Positions 18,421 to 27,770 of a stretch of DNA of 64,000 nt are shown one piece after another. A program made the position numbers and the translations under genes. Numbering within the stretch: position 1 is the stretch's first letter; each line of letters starts with the position of its first letter. This DNA comes from Chitinophaga sp. SYP-B3965 (GTDB lineage Bacteria > Bacteroidota > Bacteroidia > Chitinophagales > Chitinophagaceae), in NCBI RefSeq assembly GCF_009647655.1, contig NZ_WJFD01000001.1:2356001-2420000 (forward strand), read 5' to 3'. Below the pieces are notes generated by a model, which was given only the letters and a program-made list of their open reading frames with translations, was not told the origin of the DNA and did no database searches.

Positions 18421-21400
18421 ATGAAGTATAGGTATTTATTAGTGGCATGCGCATTAACCGCATGCATCCGGTCTCAGACAAAAACGCCGAAAGAAAAATT
18501 TTCAGAACATGTACGCTCTACGGAATTCCGTACGCCGGAGGAAGAACGGGCTGGCTTCAAACTGCCGCCCGGTTTCGAGATCACTTTATTTGCAGCAGAG
18601 CCGGATATCAGCAAACCCATCAACATGGAATTTGATGACCGTGGCCGCCTGTGGGTAACACAATCTTCAGAATACCCCATGGCTGCTAATCCCGGCAAGG
18701 GGAAAGACCGCATCACCATCCTTGAAGACAAGGATGGTGATGGCAGGGCGGATAGCTTTACGCATTTTGAGGACAGTCTCAATATTCCTATCGGTATTAT
18801 GCCGGTAGCCGGCGGCGCCATTGCCTACAGCATTCCGGATGTTTACCGTTATACGGACAGTAATGACGATGGTAAAGCGGACCAGCAACAGGTGTTATAC
18901 GGGCCCTTTGGCTTTCGTGATACGCATGGCATGGTCAATAACTTCACACGCGGTTTTGACGGCTGGATCTATGCCTGCCATGGTTTCACCAACACTTCTA
19001 CCATTGCCGGTACAGATGGAGATTCTATTACGATGGTATCCGGCAATACGTTCCGTTTCCGCGCGGATGGCAGTCGCGTGGAGCGTACTTCCAATGGGCG
19101 GGTCAATCCTTTTGGTAATGCCTGGGATGAATGGGGATACCTGTATTCCGCAGACTGTCATTCCAAACCCATTTATCAGCTCATCAAAGGAGGGGAATAT
19201 CCGCACTTTGGTAAAAGATCACCCGGTATTGGTTTTGCACCGGAGATGATGCATTATGAGCTGGGCTCTACAGCTATCGCCGGTTTAGATTATTACATAG
19301 GGGAACAATTCCCGGAGGAATACCGTCATAGTTTTTATTCGGGGGATGTGGTGACCTGCCAGATCAATCGCAACAGCATGACATTAAAGGGCACCACACC
19401 AACAACTAAACGGGAGCCTGATTTCCTCATAAGTGATGATCCCTGGTTCCGCCCGGTGGATATTAAAACCGGACCGGATGGCGCGCTCTATGTGGCAGAT
19501 TTTTATAACCGCATCATCGGCCATTATGAAGTATCGCTCACCCATCCCGGCAGGGACCGGGTAAGCGGGCGCATCTGGAAGATCATTTATACCGGCAATA
19601 AAGCCGCAAAAGTTACCGACTGGACCAAAGCCTCCATGCCCGAACTGCTGGCCGGATTAAGGCATCCTCAGCTGAATATCCGTATGAAAATTGCAGACCG
19701 GCTGGTGGATGTATGGAAAGATAAAGCGGTGGGCCCGGTAACAGAGATGATGCCTTCCGCTAAAGGTTATGCCTACATCCAGGGATTGTGGATACTCTTC
19801 CGCCTGCATGCATTACCTCCTTCCATGCTGGATAGTGCCCTGCATCATAGCGATGCCATGATACGCGTACATGCGCTGCGTGTGTTGCGGGAAATGGATA
19901 CGCTCAGCGAGCAACATCGCAGCATTGCCATAGCCGCCCTTAAAGACAACAACCCGCATGTACGGCGGATAGCTACTGAAACACTGGGCCGTTTTGCAGC
20001 GGTTGATAATATTGCTCCTTTACTAACCTTGTATGAAGGAACCGGTGAAGCAGACTCACATCTGCGTTACACCCTGCTGGCCGGCATCCGCGATAACCTC
20101 CAAAACGACAACGTGATGCGGGTGGTTGCACACTCAAAATGGACGGACGCTCAACTGGCTGTACTAACAAAGACCATGCTGGATGTGCCATCACCATCAG
20201 CAGCCAGTTACGTGCTGAACTACCTGCAAACACATACTGTACCACAGGAGCAACTGGTAAAAAGTATGGAATACATTGGCCGTTACGTGCCACCAGCTCA
20301 TCTGGATGCAGCCATCACGCTGATCAGGGAAAAATTTGCGAAAGAGCCGGATGTACAGTTTTCCATATACAATACCATCAGGCAAGGCATGGTGCAGAGC
20401 GGTGTTGCTGTTCCTCCCCGCATGCGGCAATGGGGCGTGCAGATGACGGAACACCTGCTGGGAAATATTTCGGCCGAAACAGACACCTGGAAAAGTCGGT
20501 CCCTCAATGATCCTGTTAATCCCTGGAAAGTACAAGATGATTTTCTGACAGATGTGATGCCCGCTTTTCATATCATGTTCAGTGAGTGGAAAGGATATCA
20601 TCCTATGGCCGTGTTATATTCATCTCCGTTCAAACTACCTGCCACACTAAGCATGAACGTGTTTGACAATGATATTGATAACAGCCCGGAGAAAAAAGGT
20701 ACCTCCCGCAATACGGTTCGTATACGCCTTCGCGGTAGTAACCGGATAGTAGCAGAATACCGGCTGCATATGGACCGTAAAGCAGTATGGAAAGACCTCA
20801 TTAAAAACACCCGTTTTGACCTGCATAACTGGCAGGGGCAGCAAGGCTATATAGAAGTAACGGATAGTTCTGTTACCGGCTCCGTCGGTATTGGCAAGCT
20901 GGAGCCGGCTGTGTTGCCCCTCCCGGCGGTAAGCCCCGGAGAAATGGCAGAACGCCGGGTGCTGGCTGTGGAACTGGCGGGTGATCTCAAAGTACCCACA
21001 CTGGAACCTGTGCTGCGTAAACTATTATCAGCACCCTGGGCGGATATCAATGTTCGTATTGCTGCAGCTGCTGCTTTGATGAACGTTTCTCCGCAACAGA
21101 ACATTCCTTTCCTGGGAGCTGTGTTCAACGATCCTGTTCAGCCGGCGGTGTTGCGTGAAAAAGTGGCACAGTCATTGGCGCAGAGTTCTTCTCCTGCCGT
21201 GTATGATATGCTGGCCAAAGGTTTAAGCAGCAGTACCCGTAACGGGCAGGTAAACATTGCTACCCTGCTGGCCAATACACAGGAAGGAACGGATCATTTG
21301 CTGGCCGCCGTGAAAGCAGGTAATATCCACCCGGATATACTCTCTGAGTTACCGGTAAAAGAACGCCTGCTCGCCCACATCACACCGGCGCAGCAGAAAG

Positions 21401-21888
21401 ACATGGATAAACTAACAGCCGGCAATGACAACGCAAGACAGCAACTGATAACAGACAGACTGGAAGCTTTTACACATGTTACCGTTAAAGCGGAAGACGG
21501 ACGAAATGTTTTTATGCAGAACTGCAGCATGTGCCACCAGATCAAAGGCACCGGAGGTATGGTAGGCCCGCAGCTGGATGGTATCGGCAACTGGGGGCCA
21601 AAAGCCCTCACGGAAAAAATACTGGACCCTAACAGGAACATTTCAGAAGCTTTCCGCAATTATAATATCACGTTGAAGAGCGGGAAAATACTCAGTGGGT
21701 TGTATCGGCGTACAGAAGGAGCTGTGCAGGTATTCGCCAATCTTTCAGGACAGGAGTTTACAGTGGCCAGCGGTGATATCAAAGAAAAGAAAGCATCCCG
21801 CTATACGCTCATGCCGGACCAGTTTGGCAAAACGATACCGGAACAGGATTTTTATGCACTATTAAAGTTTTTACTCAGCACAAAATGA
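18421..21888 (+). CDS. PVC-type c-type cytochrome with dehydrogenase-like propeller and HEAT repeats
   Basis: A 1155-residue exported lipoprotein (lipobox LTAC at residues 12-15). Residues about 45-400 form the membrane-bound dehydrogenase propeller (FEITLFAAEPDISKPINMEF; GPDGALYVADFYNRIIGHYE), related in fold to PQQ sugar dehydrogenases. Residues about 410-640 contain HEAT-like repeats (HVRRIATETLGRFA), with a second helical repeat section about 840-1000. The C-terminal cytochrome c domain carries the heme motif CSMCH (C1035, C1038, H1039). The family is typical of Planctomycetes/Verrucomicrobia and Bacteroidota glycan loci. It probably oxidises a sugar outside the cytoplasm and passes electrons through heme. 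The substrate is not known. Confidence 0.87.
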   Translation: MKYRYLLVACALTACIRSQTKTPKEKFSEHVRSTEFRTPEEERAGFKLPPGFEITLFAAEPDISKPINMEFDDRGRLWVTQSSEYPMAANPGKGKDRITILEDKDGDGRADSFTHFEDSLNIPIGIMPVAGGAIAYSIPDVYRYTDSNDDGKADQQQVLYGPFGFRDTHGMVNNFTRGFDGWIYACHGFTNTSTIAGTDGDSITMVSGNTFRFRADGSRVERTSNGRVNPFGNAWDEWGYLYSADCHSKPIYQLIKGGEYPHFGKRSPGIGFAPEMMHYELGSTAIAGLDYYIGEQFPEEYRHSFYSGDVVTCQINRNSMTLKGTTPTTKREPDFLISDDPWFRPVDIKTGPDGALYVADFYNRIIGHYEVSLTHPGRDRVSGRIWKIIYTGNKAAKVTDWTKASMPELLAGLRHPQLNIRMKIADRLVDVWKDKAVGPVTEMMPSAKGYAYIQGLWILFRLHALPPSMLDSALHHSDAMIRVHALRVLREMDTLSEQHRSIAIAALKDNNPHVRRIATETLGRFAAVDNIAPLLTLYEGTGEADSHLRYTLLAGIRDNLQNDNVMRVVAHSKWTDAQLAVLTKTMLDVPSPSAASYVLNYLQTHTVPQEQLVKSMEYIGRYVPPAHLDAAITLIREKFAKEPDVQFSIYNTIRQGMVQSGVAVPPRMRQWGVQMTEHLLGNISAETDTWKSRSLNDPVNPWKVQDDFLTDVMPAFHIMFSEWKGYHPMAVLYSSPFKLPATLSMNVFDNDIDNSPEKKGTSRNTVRIRLRGSNRIVAEYRLHMDRKAVWKDLIKNTRFDLHNWQGQQGYIEVTDSSVTGSVGIGKLEPAVLPLPAVSPGEMAERRVLAVELAGDLKVPTLEPVLRKLLSAPWADINVRIAAAAALMNVSPQQNIPFLGAVFNDPVQPAVLREKVAQSLAQSSSPAVYDMLAKGLSSSTRNGQVNIATLLANTQEGTDHLLAAVKAGNIHPDILSELPVKERLLAHITPAQQKDMDKLTAGNDNARQQLITDRLEAFTHVTVKAEDGRNVFMQNCSMCHQIKGTGGMVGPQLDGIGNWGPKALTEKILDPNRNISEAFRNYNITLKSGKILSGLYRRTEGAVQVFANLSGQEFTVASGDIKEKKASRYTLMPDQFGKTIPEQDFYALLKFLLSTK

Positions 21889-23009
21889 TAAAGCAATTCG
21901 TACTTCCATTACTGTTGATCAGTTCCATTGCCACTGCGCAATTTTCCAAACAGGTGATCACCCGCGACTTCATCTCAGAAGGTGTAGCTGTTGGTGATGT
22001 GAACAAAGATGGCCGCAAAGATATCATCGCCGGCGCTTACTGGTTTGCTGCGCCCAACTGGAAACGCCATGCGCTGGCTAAAGGGGATACTTTTTCTGTC
22101 AGCAAAGGATACAGCAACTCCTTTCTCAATTTCGGCATGGATGTGAACCAGGATGGATGGATAGACCTCCTGCGTGTTGATTTCCCCGGTAAAGCAGCTG
22201 TATGGCATGAGAACCCGCATGGGCGGCCCGGGTACTGGAAAACGCATCCGGTGTACAAATCTGTAGGCAATGAATCACCCATGATGACAGATGTGGATGG
22301 AGACGGCCGTCTTGATCTTTTATGCAACGACCCACAGGAGAAAAAGGTGATCTGGCTGCGCGCTCCTTCCAAAGGAGACACGGTATGGCAACGTTTTGTG
22401 ATTGCGGAAAGTGCAGATGTTCGTGGTGCGGATATGTTCACCCATGGTTTGGGTTTCGGAGATATTAACGGAGATGGGCGAAAGGATGTGCTGATCAGGG
22501 AAGGCTGGTGGGAAAGCCCGGCTGATCCCAGACAAAGTGGCTGGTCATTTCATAAAGCAGACCTGGGCGCTGATTGCTCCCAGATGTATGTGCTGGATGT
22601 AAACAAAGATGGCTTGCCTGATGTGATCAGTGCATCCGCCCATAACTATGGCATCTGGTGGCATGAGCAGGTAAGTGATGGAAGCTGGCGGCATCATGAG
22701 ATCTATAAAACATTTTCACAGACGCATGGTGTGGCACTGGCAGATATTAACGGGGACGGTTTTCCGGACCTGGTTACGGGCAAACGGTACTTTGCCCACA
22801 ATGGTAATGATCCGGGCGAATATGAGCCTGCTGTGCTATACTGGTTTGAATTCAAGCCGGGTAGCACACCTTCCTGGATACCACATCAGATAGATAATGA
22901 TTCTGGTGTAGGACTACACGTAGTAGTGGAAGACATGAACCGGGATGGTAAACCGGATATCGTGGTGGCCAATAAAAAAGGTGTACACCTGTTCCTTCAG
23001 AAAAAATAA
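21885..23009 (+). CDS. Secreted FG-GAP/VCBS-repeat beta-propeller protein
   Basis: A 374-residue protein with a signal peptide (MIKQFVLPLLLISSIATAQF) and about six or seven repeats carrying calcium-binding DxNxDGxxD loops (DVNKDGRKD, DVDGDGRLD, DINGDGRKD, DVNKDGLPD, DINGDGFPD, DMNRDGKPD). These make an integrin-like propeller. Its ATG overlaps the stop of the cytochrome gene (ATGA), so translation is coupled and the two products probably act together outside the inner membrane. It may bind the polymer or scaffold the oxidoreductase; no catalytic motif is seen. Confidence 0.85.
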   Translation: MIKQFVLPLLLISSIATAQFSKQVITRDFISEGVAVGDVNKDGRKDIIAGAYWFAAPNWKRHALAKGDTFSVSKGYSNSFLNFGMDVNQDGWIDLLRVDFPGKAAVWHENPHGRPGYWKTHPVYKSVGNESPMMTDVDGDGRLDLLCNDPQEKKVIWLRAPSKGDTVWQRFVIAESADVRGADMFTHGLGFGDINGDGRKDVLIREGWWESPADPRQSGWSFHKADLGADCSQMYVLDVNKDGLPDVISASAHNYGIWWHEQVSDGSWRHHEIYKTFSQTHGVALADINGDGFPDLVTGKRYFAHNGNDPGEYEPAVLYWFEFKPGSTPSWIPHQIDNDSGVGLHVVVEDMNRDGKPDIVVANKKGVHLFLQKK

Positions 23010-23014
23010 TTCAT

Positions 23015-23860
23015 ATGCGTTTTGGCATCAACACCTTTCTCTTCACTTCGCCATTTACGAATGACAGTATAAAACTGTTCCCCCGTTTTAAAACATGGGG
23101 ATTCGATTCTGTAGAAATTGCGCTGGAAGATCCTGCTCATATCGATCCTGCATTGGTACGGCAGGCGCTTGACGATAACGGCCTGGTATGCGGTTCTATA
23201 TGTGCAGCCATGGGGTCGGGGCGTGACCTGCGGGGTATCCCTCCCGAGCAGGAGACTGCTCTCTCCTATCTTAAAAGTGTGATGGATGTAATGCCAACAC
23301 TGGGCTGCGGCATGCTGGCAGGGCCACTATATTCCTCTGTAGGAAGGGCCGGAGTAGAAACTTCAGAAGCTTATGCACAGCAATGGGAGTTGGTAGTAAA
23401 ACACCTTACCACGCTCTCTGCGTATGCCGGTCAGGCTGGGCTTAAACTGGCCATTGAACCACTGAACCGTTACGAAACAGATTTCATCAATACGGCAGAT
23501 CGTGCATTACAGATGATAGATGCAGTTGGCAGTACTGCGCTGCTCCTGCACCTGGATACTTATCACATGAACATTGAAGAGAAAGACCCGGTAAAGGCTA
23601 TCCTGCAGGCAGGTGACCGGCTTGGGCATTTCCATGCCTGCGGCAGTGACCGGGGTACACCCGGCAGGGATCAGATCAACTGGCGCAAGATCAATTCCGC
23701 CTTACAAATAACAGGTTATACCGGGTATGTGGTGATAGAGTCCTTTACCCCGGATGTAAAGGTTATTGCTAAAGCCGCTTCTATCTGGCGGCAGATTGAA
23801 CCTTCGCAGGAAGCTATTGCGGTGGAGGGCCTGGAGTTTTTACGGGATCACATGAAATAG
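23015..23860 (+). CDS. Sugar epimerase/isomerase, TIM barrel (D-tagatose/psicose 3-epimerase type)
   Basis: A 281-residue cytoplasmic protein without a signal peptide, of the AP-endonuclease-2/xylose-isomerase-like superfamily. The four metal ligands of ketose 3-epimerases are recognisable: Glu in LAIEPLNRYE (about residue 147), Asp in LHLDTYHMN (about 180), His in LGHFHACGSDRGTPG (about 206) and Glu in YVVIESF (about 244). It probably interconverts a keto-sugar delivered by the SusC/D-cytochrome system. It starts 5 bp after the FG-GAP gene. Confidence 0.85.
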   Translation: MRFGINTFLFTSPFTNDSIKLFPRFKTWGFDSVEIALEDPAHIDPALVRQALDDNGLVCGSICAAMGSGRDLRGIPPEQETALSYLKSVMDVMPTLGCGMLAGPLYSSVGRAGVETSEAYAQQWELVVKHLTTLSAYAGQAGLKLAIEPLNRYETDFINTADRALQMIDAVGSTALLLHLDTYHMNIEEKDPVKAILQAGDRLGHFHACGSDRGTPGRDQINWRKINSALQITGYTGYVVIESFTPDVKVIAKAASIWRQIEPSQEAIAVEGLEFLRDHMK

Positions 23861-23897
23861 AACGTTTAATACGTTATATTTATTAAAACATATAAAC

Positions 23898-24305
23898 ATG
23901 AAAACCCGATCTATTTTAACCCTCTTATTTTTCGTGCTTTCTTTTAGTTCCCTGAAAGCTCAGCCTACAGACACCTTCAAAGTAAAAAAAGGAATGATCA
24001 AAGTAACAATCCTTTATCCAAATGGAGAAGGGAAAACATTTGATATGGACTACTATACAAAGAAACATATGCCGTTGGTAGCCTCTTTTATGGGTGATGG
24101 ACTGAAACATATAGCTATTGATAAAGGAATAGCAAGCGGGATGCCGGATACGCCTGTTCCGTTTCTCGCAATTGGTTATTTGTATTTTGACAAACTTTCT
24201 GATTACGAGAAAGGCCTTGCACCACATGTAGAAGAGATCAGGGCTGATTTTCCCAAATACACCAATATCCGGCCAGTTATTCAGATCAGCGAAGTGCTTC
24301 AATGA
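23898..24305 (+). CDS. Secreted EthD-family protein
   Basis: A 135-residue protein with a signal peptide (cleavage near SLKAQ, residue 22). The mature part is a dimeric alpha/beta-barrel of the EthD type, with the family's core motif around residues 34-62 (KVTILYPNGEG, DMDYYTKKHMPLV). EthD-like domains are usually cytoplasmic and of unclear activity, so the export signal is notable. It follows the epimerase by 37 bp in the same direction. It may be the last gene of the operon, or independent. Confidence 0.8.
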   Translation: MKTRSILTLLFFVLSFSSLKAQPTDTFKVKKGMIKVTILYPNGEGKTFDMDYYTKKHMPLVASFMGDGLKHIAIDKGIASGMPDTPVPFLAIGYLYFDKLSDYEKGLAPHVEEIRADFPKYTNIRPVIQISEVLQ

Positions 24306-24361
24306 CATTAAAAGTTGATCCAGCATGGCCTTTTCGGACGAATTGAAGTGGCTGCCTGTTT

Positions 24362-25447
24362 TTAATTATTTATTCGCTCACTTTCTTCTTCTAATACTTG
24401 TACCAATTCGTCCTCACTTGGCAGGTTAATCATATATTTTGAAACAAATAGCTTATGTGCTAATCCAGCTGTAGCATACTTCACCAAAGTTTCATTTTTA
24501 CCTGCGCAAAGTATTATACCTATCGGTGGATTATCTCCGGTAGTCATTTCATTTTCTTTATAATAATTCAAATAGACATTCATTTGCCCTGCATCCGCAT
24601 GCGAAAACTCTCCCATTTTCAGGTCAACGAGAACATGGCATTTTAGTATCCGATGATAAAAGACCAGATCTATGCGATAATGCGTATTGTCAAACGTAAT
24701 ACGTTTTTGCCTGGACTCGAAACAAAATCCCTTACCTAATTCTAACAGGAACGATTGTAGATGGTCAATAATAGACGATTCCAAATCACTTTCTGTGTAT
24801 TGGGTCTTCTCTTTCAGCCCAAGAAACTCTAACATATATGGATCCCGAAAAAAATTCTCTGGTATCAAGACCTCGCGATCCTTTTTTTCTACGATAAGTG
24901 GCTTATCTATGCTTAAACCAGTTCTTTCATACAAAAGGCTATTCATAGCACGCTGCAATTCGCGTACAGACCAATTATTTCTAATAGCCTCTGCCTCATA
25001 GAATATGCGCTTAGCATCTGTGTCTGCCTTGAACAACTCTATAAAATGCGAAAAAGATAACTTTGATAATAATTCTTTCGAAGAACCATATATCCGATTA
25101 GGCATTGTCCGATCCACAACAACAGATTGAAAATCAATTGATTGAAATTCATCAGACAGTGTCTGATGAATTTGGGGGTAAAGAATATAAAATTGACGGA
25201 ATAATCTAAGATTAGTACCGGACATTCCCTGCGCTCCATTTTCCTTTAGATTATCGGCTAATTTTTCCAATAACCTATCGCCATATACAGCTTTGTCTTC
25301 TCCATGCTGCTCATACTCCACTATGTAATGTCCGATGAGCCAATTTCTCATAGTGTATGCAGAATTCACTTGCTTGCGTGCCTTATCCAGGAAAACTTTA
25401 CTAGTGCCGCTTATTTTATTGCTGAGCACTTCAAAATTTGTAATCAT
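24362..25447 (-). CDS. DUF1016/YhcG-type PD-(D/E)XK nuclease
   Basis: A 361-residue protein. The N-terminal DUF1016_N helical domain covers residues about 10-180 (SAYTMRNWLIGHYIVEYEQ; GTNLRLFRQFYILYP). The C-terminal PDDEXK domain has the catalytic core RIDLVFYHR...HVLVDLKMGEFSHADAGQM (Asp, then Asp-x-Lys) followed by GQMNVYLNYY. The family includes YhcG/RmuC-like nucleases, often in genomic islands or next to restriction and mobile genes. Its A+T content is visibly higher than that of its neighbours and it is alone and oppositely oriented, suggesting horizontal acquisition. No recombinase or restriction partner is present. Confidence 0.88.
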   Translation of the reverse strand: MITNFEVLSNKISGTSKVFLDKARKQVNSAYTMRNWLIGHYIVEYEQHGEDKAVYGDRLLEKLADNLKENGAQGMSGTNLRLFRQFYILYPQIHQTLSDEFQSIDFQSVVVDRTMPNRIYGSSKELLSKLSFSHFIELFKADTDAKRIFYEAEAIRNNWSVRELQRAMNSLLYERTGLSIDKPLIVEKKDREVLIPENFFRDPYMLEFLGLKEKTQYTESDLESSIIDHLQSFLLELGKGFCFESRQKRITFDNTHYRIDLVFYHRILKCHVLVDLKMGEFSHADAGQMNVYLNYYKENEMTTGDNPPIGIILCAGKNETLVKYATAGLAHKLFVSKYMINLPSEDELVQVLEEESERINN

Positions 25448-25448
25448 C

Positions 25449-25496
25449 TTCTAAATAGATTTTAACATTGTAAAGGTTAACAATTGCTATTTAGAA
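25449..25496. promoter_or_regulatory. 10-bp inverted repeat just upstream of the DUF1016 gene
   Basis: TTCTAAATAG (25449-25458) and its exact reverse complement CTATTTAGAA (25487-25496) flank a 28-bp AT-rich spacer, immediately upstream of the nuclease ATG. The spacing and position fit an operator or an autoregulatory hairpin in the leader. No regulator is known. Confidence 0.4.
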
Positions 25497-25564
25497 AATA
25501 CTTCACATTAGAAGTGTTAAAATGCTGTTATTGAATTAAGCTAGAGATATAAGTTCCACGATCT

Positions 25565-26473
25565 TCACAAATCAGCAATAACAGCCCATTGACCGCGTAT
25601 CAGCGCCTCATCTGCATCTATTACCGCCGCCACGGGAATGTTCAATAGCTGGCAGGCCAGGGTGTAAAGCGGGGTATGCAGTGGCCCTGCCACCACGTAC
25701 ACGGGTATATTAAGCGGTACTGCTTTCAGTTCAGCACCTATGAGCAGGCCGCTTAAATAAGAACGGTTATGAGCGGGAGATATTTTTTTGAGTAACTGAT
25801 TAGTGCGTACCATAAACGCAGTATGCAGCAGATTTCCTGCCCACCCGGCATGCAGTCCTTCTATAAAGCCATCACAGTCCAGCGCACTATCGCCGCCTAT
25901 GGATGCGGCCAGAATGCTGTGAGTCGAAAGAAGATCAAAAAACTCCCCTGTCATGAAGGTTTGAAAACGAACTACCTGTCCGCGATTCACTACTACGTGT
26001 TTGGGATGTGTGCCCGGCATCAGCAACCACTGTTCCTGTGTTGTATCCGGCAACCCGCAGCCCACCACTTTCGTTTCCTCACCACGCATCACATCATCTT
26101 TACTACAAACACCGGAAATAATAATGAACCGGTTGTAGCGATGTACAGCCAGATCTGCTCCGCTCAGATTAAAGGGCAATTCTTTATAGGGAAGCTCTAC
26201 CATACCAATGCTGGAAGAAGCCATGCCGGACAAAACCACCGGTACTTCCTGCAGTGGAATGCCGGTTTTTTCCGAGAGTACATTTATCTGCGCATTGATA
26301 ATAGCAGCAAAGTAATCCTCACGCGGCAAAGATGTTTTCTGCCATAACTGGTAAGTGCCGGCAATACCGGTGCCTGATCTTTCTTCTGCTATTACTTTGA
26401 GACTACCGGCTTCCACCAGTCGTAAACGAAAGGAAGTAGTGCCCCAGTCGCAGCTTAAAAAATAACTATTCAT
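25565..26473 (-). CDS. dgoK: 2-dehydro-3-deoxygalactonokinase
   Basis: A 302-residue sugar-acid kinase of the DgoK family. It has the N-terminal phosphate-binding motif CDWGTTSFRLRLV and the family motifs PVVLSGMASSSIG, LLMPGTHPKHVVV and YLSGLLIGAEL. It phosphorylates 2-keto-3-deoxy-D-galactonate to KDPGal in the cytoplasm, the step between DgoD and DgoA. Its start overlaps the end of the transporter gene by 8 bp, indicating translational coupling. It is the last gene of the dgo unit; no clear terminator follows. Confidence 0.92.
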   Translation of the reverse strand: MNSYFLSCDWGTTSFRLRLVEAGSLKVIAEERSGTGIAGTYQLWQKTSLPREDYFAAIINAQINVLSEKTGIPLQEVPVVLSGMASSSIGMVELPYKELPFNLSGADLAVHRYNRFIIISGVCSKDDVMRGEETKVVGCGLPDTTQEQWLLMPGTHPKHVVVNRGQVVRFQTFMTGEFFDLLSTHSILAASIGGDSALDCDGFIEGLHAGWAGNLLHTAFMVRTNQLLKKISPAHNRSYLSGLLIGAELKAVPLNIPVYVVAGPLHTPLYTLACQLLNIPVAAVIDADEALIRGQWAVIADL

Positions 26474-27752
26474 CCTCTCCTGTTTTTATCCGTTCTACAT
26501 TTCCTACCAGGAAAATATATGAGCATGCACCCAGCAGTCCCAGCACTGCTACAAATACCAATGCCGGCGCGAAGCTGCCACCACTGGCCAGGAAACCTAT
26601 TACAATGGGCACGATAATACCTGCCAGCTGGCCAATGAAATTAAACACACCGCCTGTAAGATTGATGAGATGTTTGGGTGGTAACGTAGATACAAAGATC
26701 CAGGTGATGGAAGCAAAACCTACTCCAAAAAAAGATAGTGACATAAAAAAGATGATGAGCCCCGGCAGGCTTACATAGTTAGCACCCAGTATGAAGGCGG
26801 ATAACAATAACCCTATAATGATAGGCCGCTTGCGCGCTTTTGCAGGAGACACACCTTTCTTCACCAGGTAATCAGATAAAAAGCCGGAACACAAAATACC
26901 GATAAATGCTGCGAGGTAAGGTACGGAGGCCCAGTAGCCTGATTTGATGAAATCAAGACCGCGATAGTCTACGAGGTATTTCGGAAACCAGGTGAGGAAA
27001 AACCAGAGGGTGGAATTCACTGCAAACTGGCCAATATAAATACCCCAGAGTTTACGATGAGAAAGCACGGCTTTGAGGTCCGTCCAGCGGAAAGCGGTTT
27101 TCTTTTCGGCTGCGGCCTGCTGTTTGTCCAGCATGCCACCTCCGCTCTCTATGTGCTGTAATTCCGCTTCGTTGACGGCTTTGTGTTTAAGCGGATCTCT
27201 GTAGAACACGTACCATATAATGCCCCATATAATACCAATAACACCCGTCACCACAAACAACCCCTTCCACCCTACTTCCAACTGGATCTTTGACAACACG
27301 GGCATCAGGAAAGCAAGACCCAGGAACTGGCCGGAGGTGTACACAGCAATGGCGGAAGCCCGCTCATTGTCGGGGAACCAGTTACTCACTACCCGGTTGT
27401 TGATCGGAAAGGCTGGTGCTTCAAATATGCCGGTGGCCATGCGGAGGCTGAAGAGGCTGATAAAACCTTTTGCAAATCCCTGCATCACGGTAGTAAGTGA
27501 CCAGGCAATGAGGCTGAAGGCATACAGGATGCGCGGGCTGAAACGGTTCACCAGTATGCCGCCCGGGATCTGGAAGGCAAGGTACGTCCAGCTGAAGGCG
27601 GAAAAGATCAGTCCCAGCTGCACGGATGTGAGTTCAAATTCCTTGTCTATTTCAGAAGCGGCTACGGCCAGGTTGCTTCTGTCCATGTAGTTGATCACCA
27701 CGTTCACAAAGATCAGGAACAGTACCTGGTAACGTATTTTAGTAGGTTTCAT
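26466..27752 (-). CDS. MFS sugar-acid transporter (ACS family, DgoT/ExuT-like)
   Basis: A 428-residue 12-TM major facilitator. The N-terminus KIRYQVLFLIFVNVVINYMDR and the helix-4 region FSLRMATGIFEAPAFPINNR are characteristic of the anion:cation symporter group (D-galactonate, hexuronates). Placement between dgoD and dgoK makes proton-coupled D-galactonate uptake the most likely function; a closely related aldonate or uronate is possible. It starts 18 bp after dgoD and overlaps dgoK by 8 bp. Confidence 0.88.
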   Translation of the reverse strand: MKPTKIRYQVLFLIFVNVVINYMDRSNLAVAASEIDKEFELTSVQLGLIFSAFSWTYLAFQIPGGILVNRFSPRILYAFSLIAWSLTTVMQGFAKGFISLFSLRMATGIFEAPAFPINNRVVSNWFPDNERASAIAVYTSGQFLGLAFLMPVLSKIQLEVGWKGLFVVTGVIGIIWGIIWYVFYRDPLKHKAVNEAELQHIESGGGMLDKQQAAAEKKTAFRWTDLKAVLSHRKLWGIYIGQFAVNSTLWFFLTWFPKYLVDYRGLDFIKSGYWASVPYLAAFIGILCSGFLSDYLVKKGVSPAKARKRPIIIGLLLSAFILGANYVSLPGLIIFFMSLSFFGVGFASITWIFVSTLPPKHLINLTGGVFNFIGQLAGIIVPIVIGFLASGGSFAPALVFVAVLGLLGACSYIFLVGNVERIKTGEDE

Positions 27753-27770
27753 TTTTTTGCAGATCTGTGT

